A stretch of 15,795 bases of DNA from Deltaproteobacteria bacterium (lineage in GTDB: Bacteria; Desulfobacterota; Desulfobacteria; Desulfobacterales; ETH-SRB1), in assembly GCA_019314185.1 (NCBI GenBank), contig JAFCZU010000029.1:1-15795 (forward strand), given 5' to 3'. Positions 15,778 to 15,795 of this stretch are shown here, piece after piece (the stretch's first letter is position 1; every line of letters begins with the position of its first letter). Made by a program: the position numbers and the translations under genes. A model generated the notes under the pieces. It worked only from the letters and a program-made list of their open reading frames with translations, was not told where the DNA came from and did not search any database.

Positions 15778-15795
15778 ATGCAGAATGTGAAATAT
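15778..15795 (+). CDS. Start of a second copy of the 61-aa small gene (3' end outside window)
   Basis: Six codons, MQNVKY, are visible before the window ends. The 37 bases from 15759 match 10557-10593 with three differences, including the GAGGTG site at 15767-15772, 5 bp before the ATG. It is therefore a paralogous copy of the gene at 10576. Whether it is intact cannot be seen. Confidence 0.65.

Noticed and set aside
1..15795. CRISPR arrays, tRNA or rRNA genes, integrase or transposase genes
   Set aside because: I looked for regular short repeats, cloverleaf-like segments and recombinase motifs and saw none. The only repeats are the palindrome and the gene-fragment copies described.

Overview
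The window is a defence island, all on the + strand, from a moderately AT-rich bacterial chromosome. I cannot name the organism. A short palindromic element of the 'CCGTCATTCCGGC' kind at 10828-10964 resembles repeats common in Desulfobacterota and related environmental deltaproteobacterial genomes, so that lineage is a weak inference.

Left part (1-4829). A 27-residue C-terminal tail of a winged-helix-like protein ends at 85. Next is the isolated N-terminal PLD-like nuclease part of a helicase that has lost its motor (164-1018). A probable toxin-antitoxin pair follows: a Panacea/DUF4065-type protein (1127-1930) overlapped by 14 bp by a PemK/MazF-like protein (1917-2624). A KAP-family P-loop NTPase (2661-4829) starts only 36 bp later.

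Middle part (4888-10761). A complete type III restriction-modification pair: a beta-class N6-adenine methyltransferase Mod (4888-6786) and a Res subunit (6783-10181), translationally coupled by ATGA. Res has helicase motifs, a PD-ExK nuclease and an unusual C-terminal extension ending in an Rx5H HEPN-like motif. Two small genes follow, a four-cysteine 60-aa protein and a 61-aa protein of unknown function, then a MITE-like palindrome.

Right part (11041-15054). Two independent ATPase plus TOPRIM-like pairs lie in tandem: an AAA/SMC-like ATPase with a DUF4276-like TOPRIM protein (11041-12802), and an RloA-like ATPase with RloB (13087-15054). Both have the two-gene logic of OLD/PARIS-type abortive-infection systems. 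The second pair has its own good promoter, with a terminator-like hairpin lying in the leader.

Right edge (15055-15795). This is a gene graveyard: a RhuM-family fragment with two stops is joined in frame to a 60-bp piece of the mod 3' end, then to the 3' end of the four-cysteine gene, then to a second copy of the 61-aa gene that runs out of the window. The two ATPase/TOPRIM pairs are therefore bracketed by related direct repeats about 5.2 kb apart, which suggests cassette-style gain and loss at this spot.

Functionally, the genes would act in layers: DNA modification and restriction (type III), and several probable infection-triggered growth-arrest modules (Panacea/PemK-like, two ATPase/TOPRIM pairs, KAP NTPase). 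All functional statements rest on motifs read by eye and on family knowledge; no searches were run.
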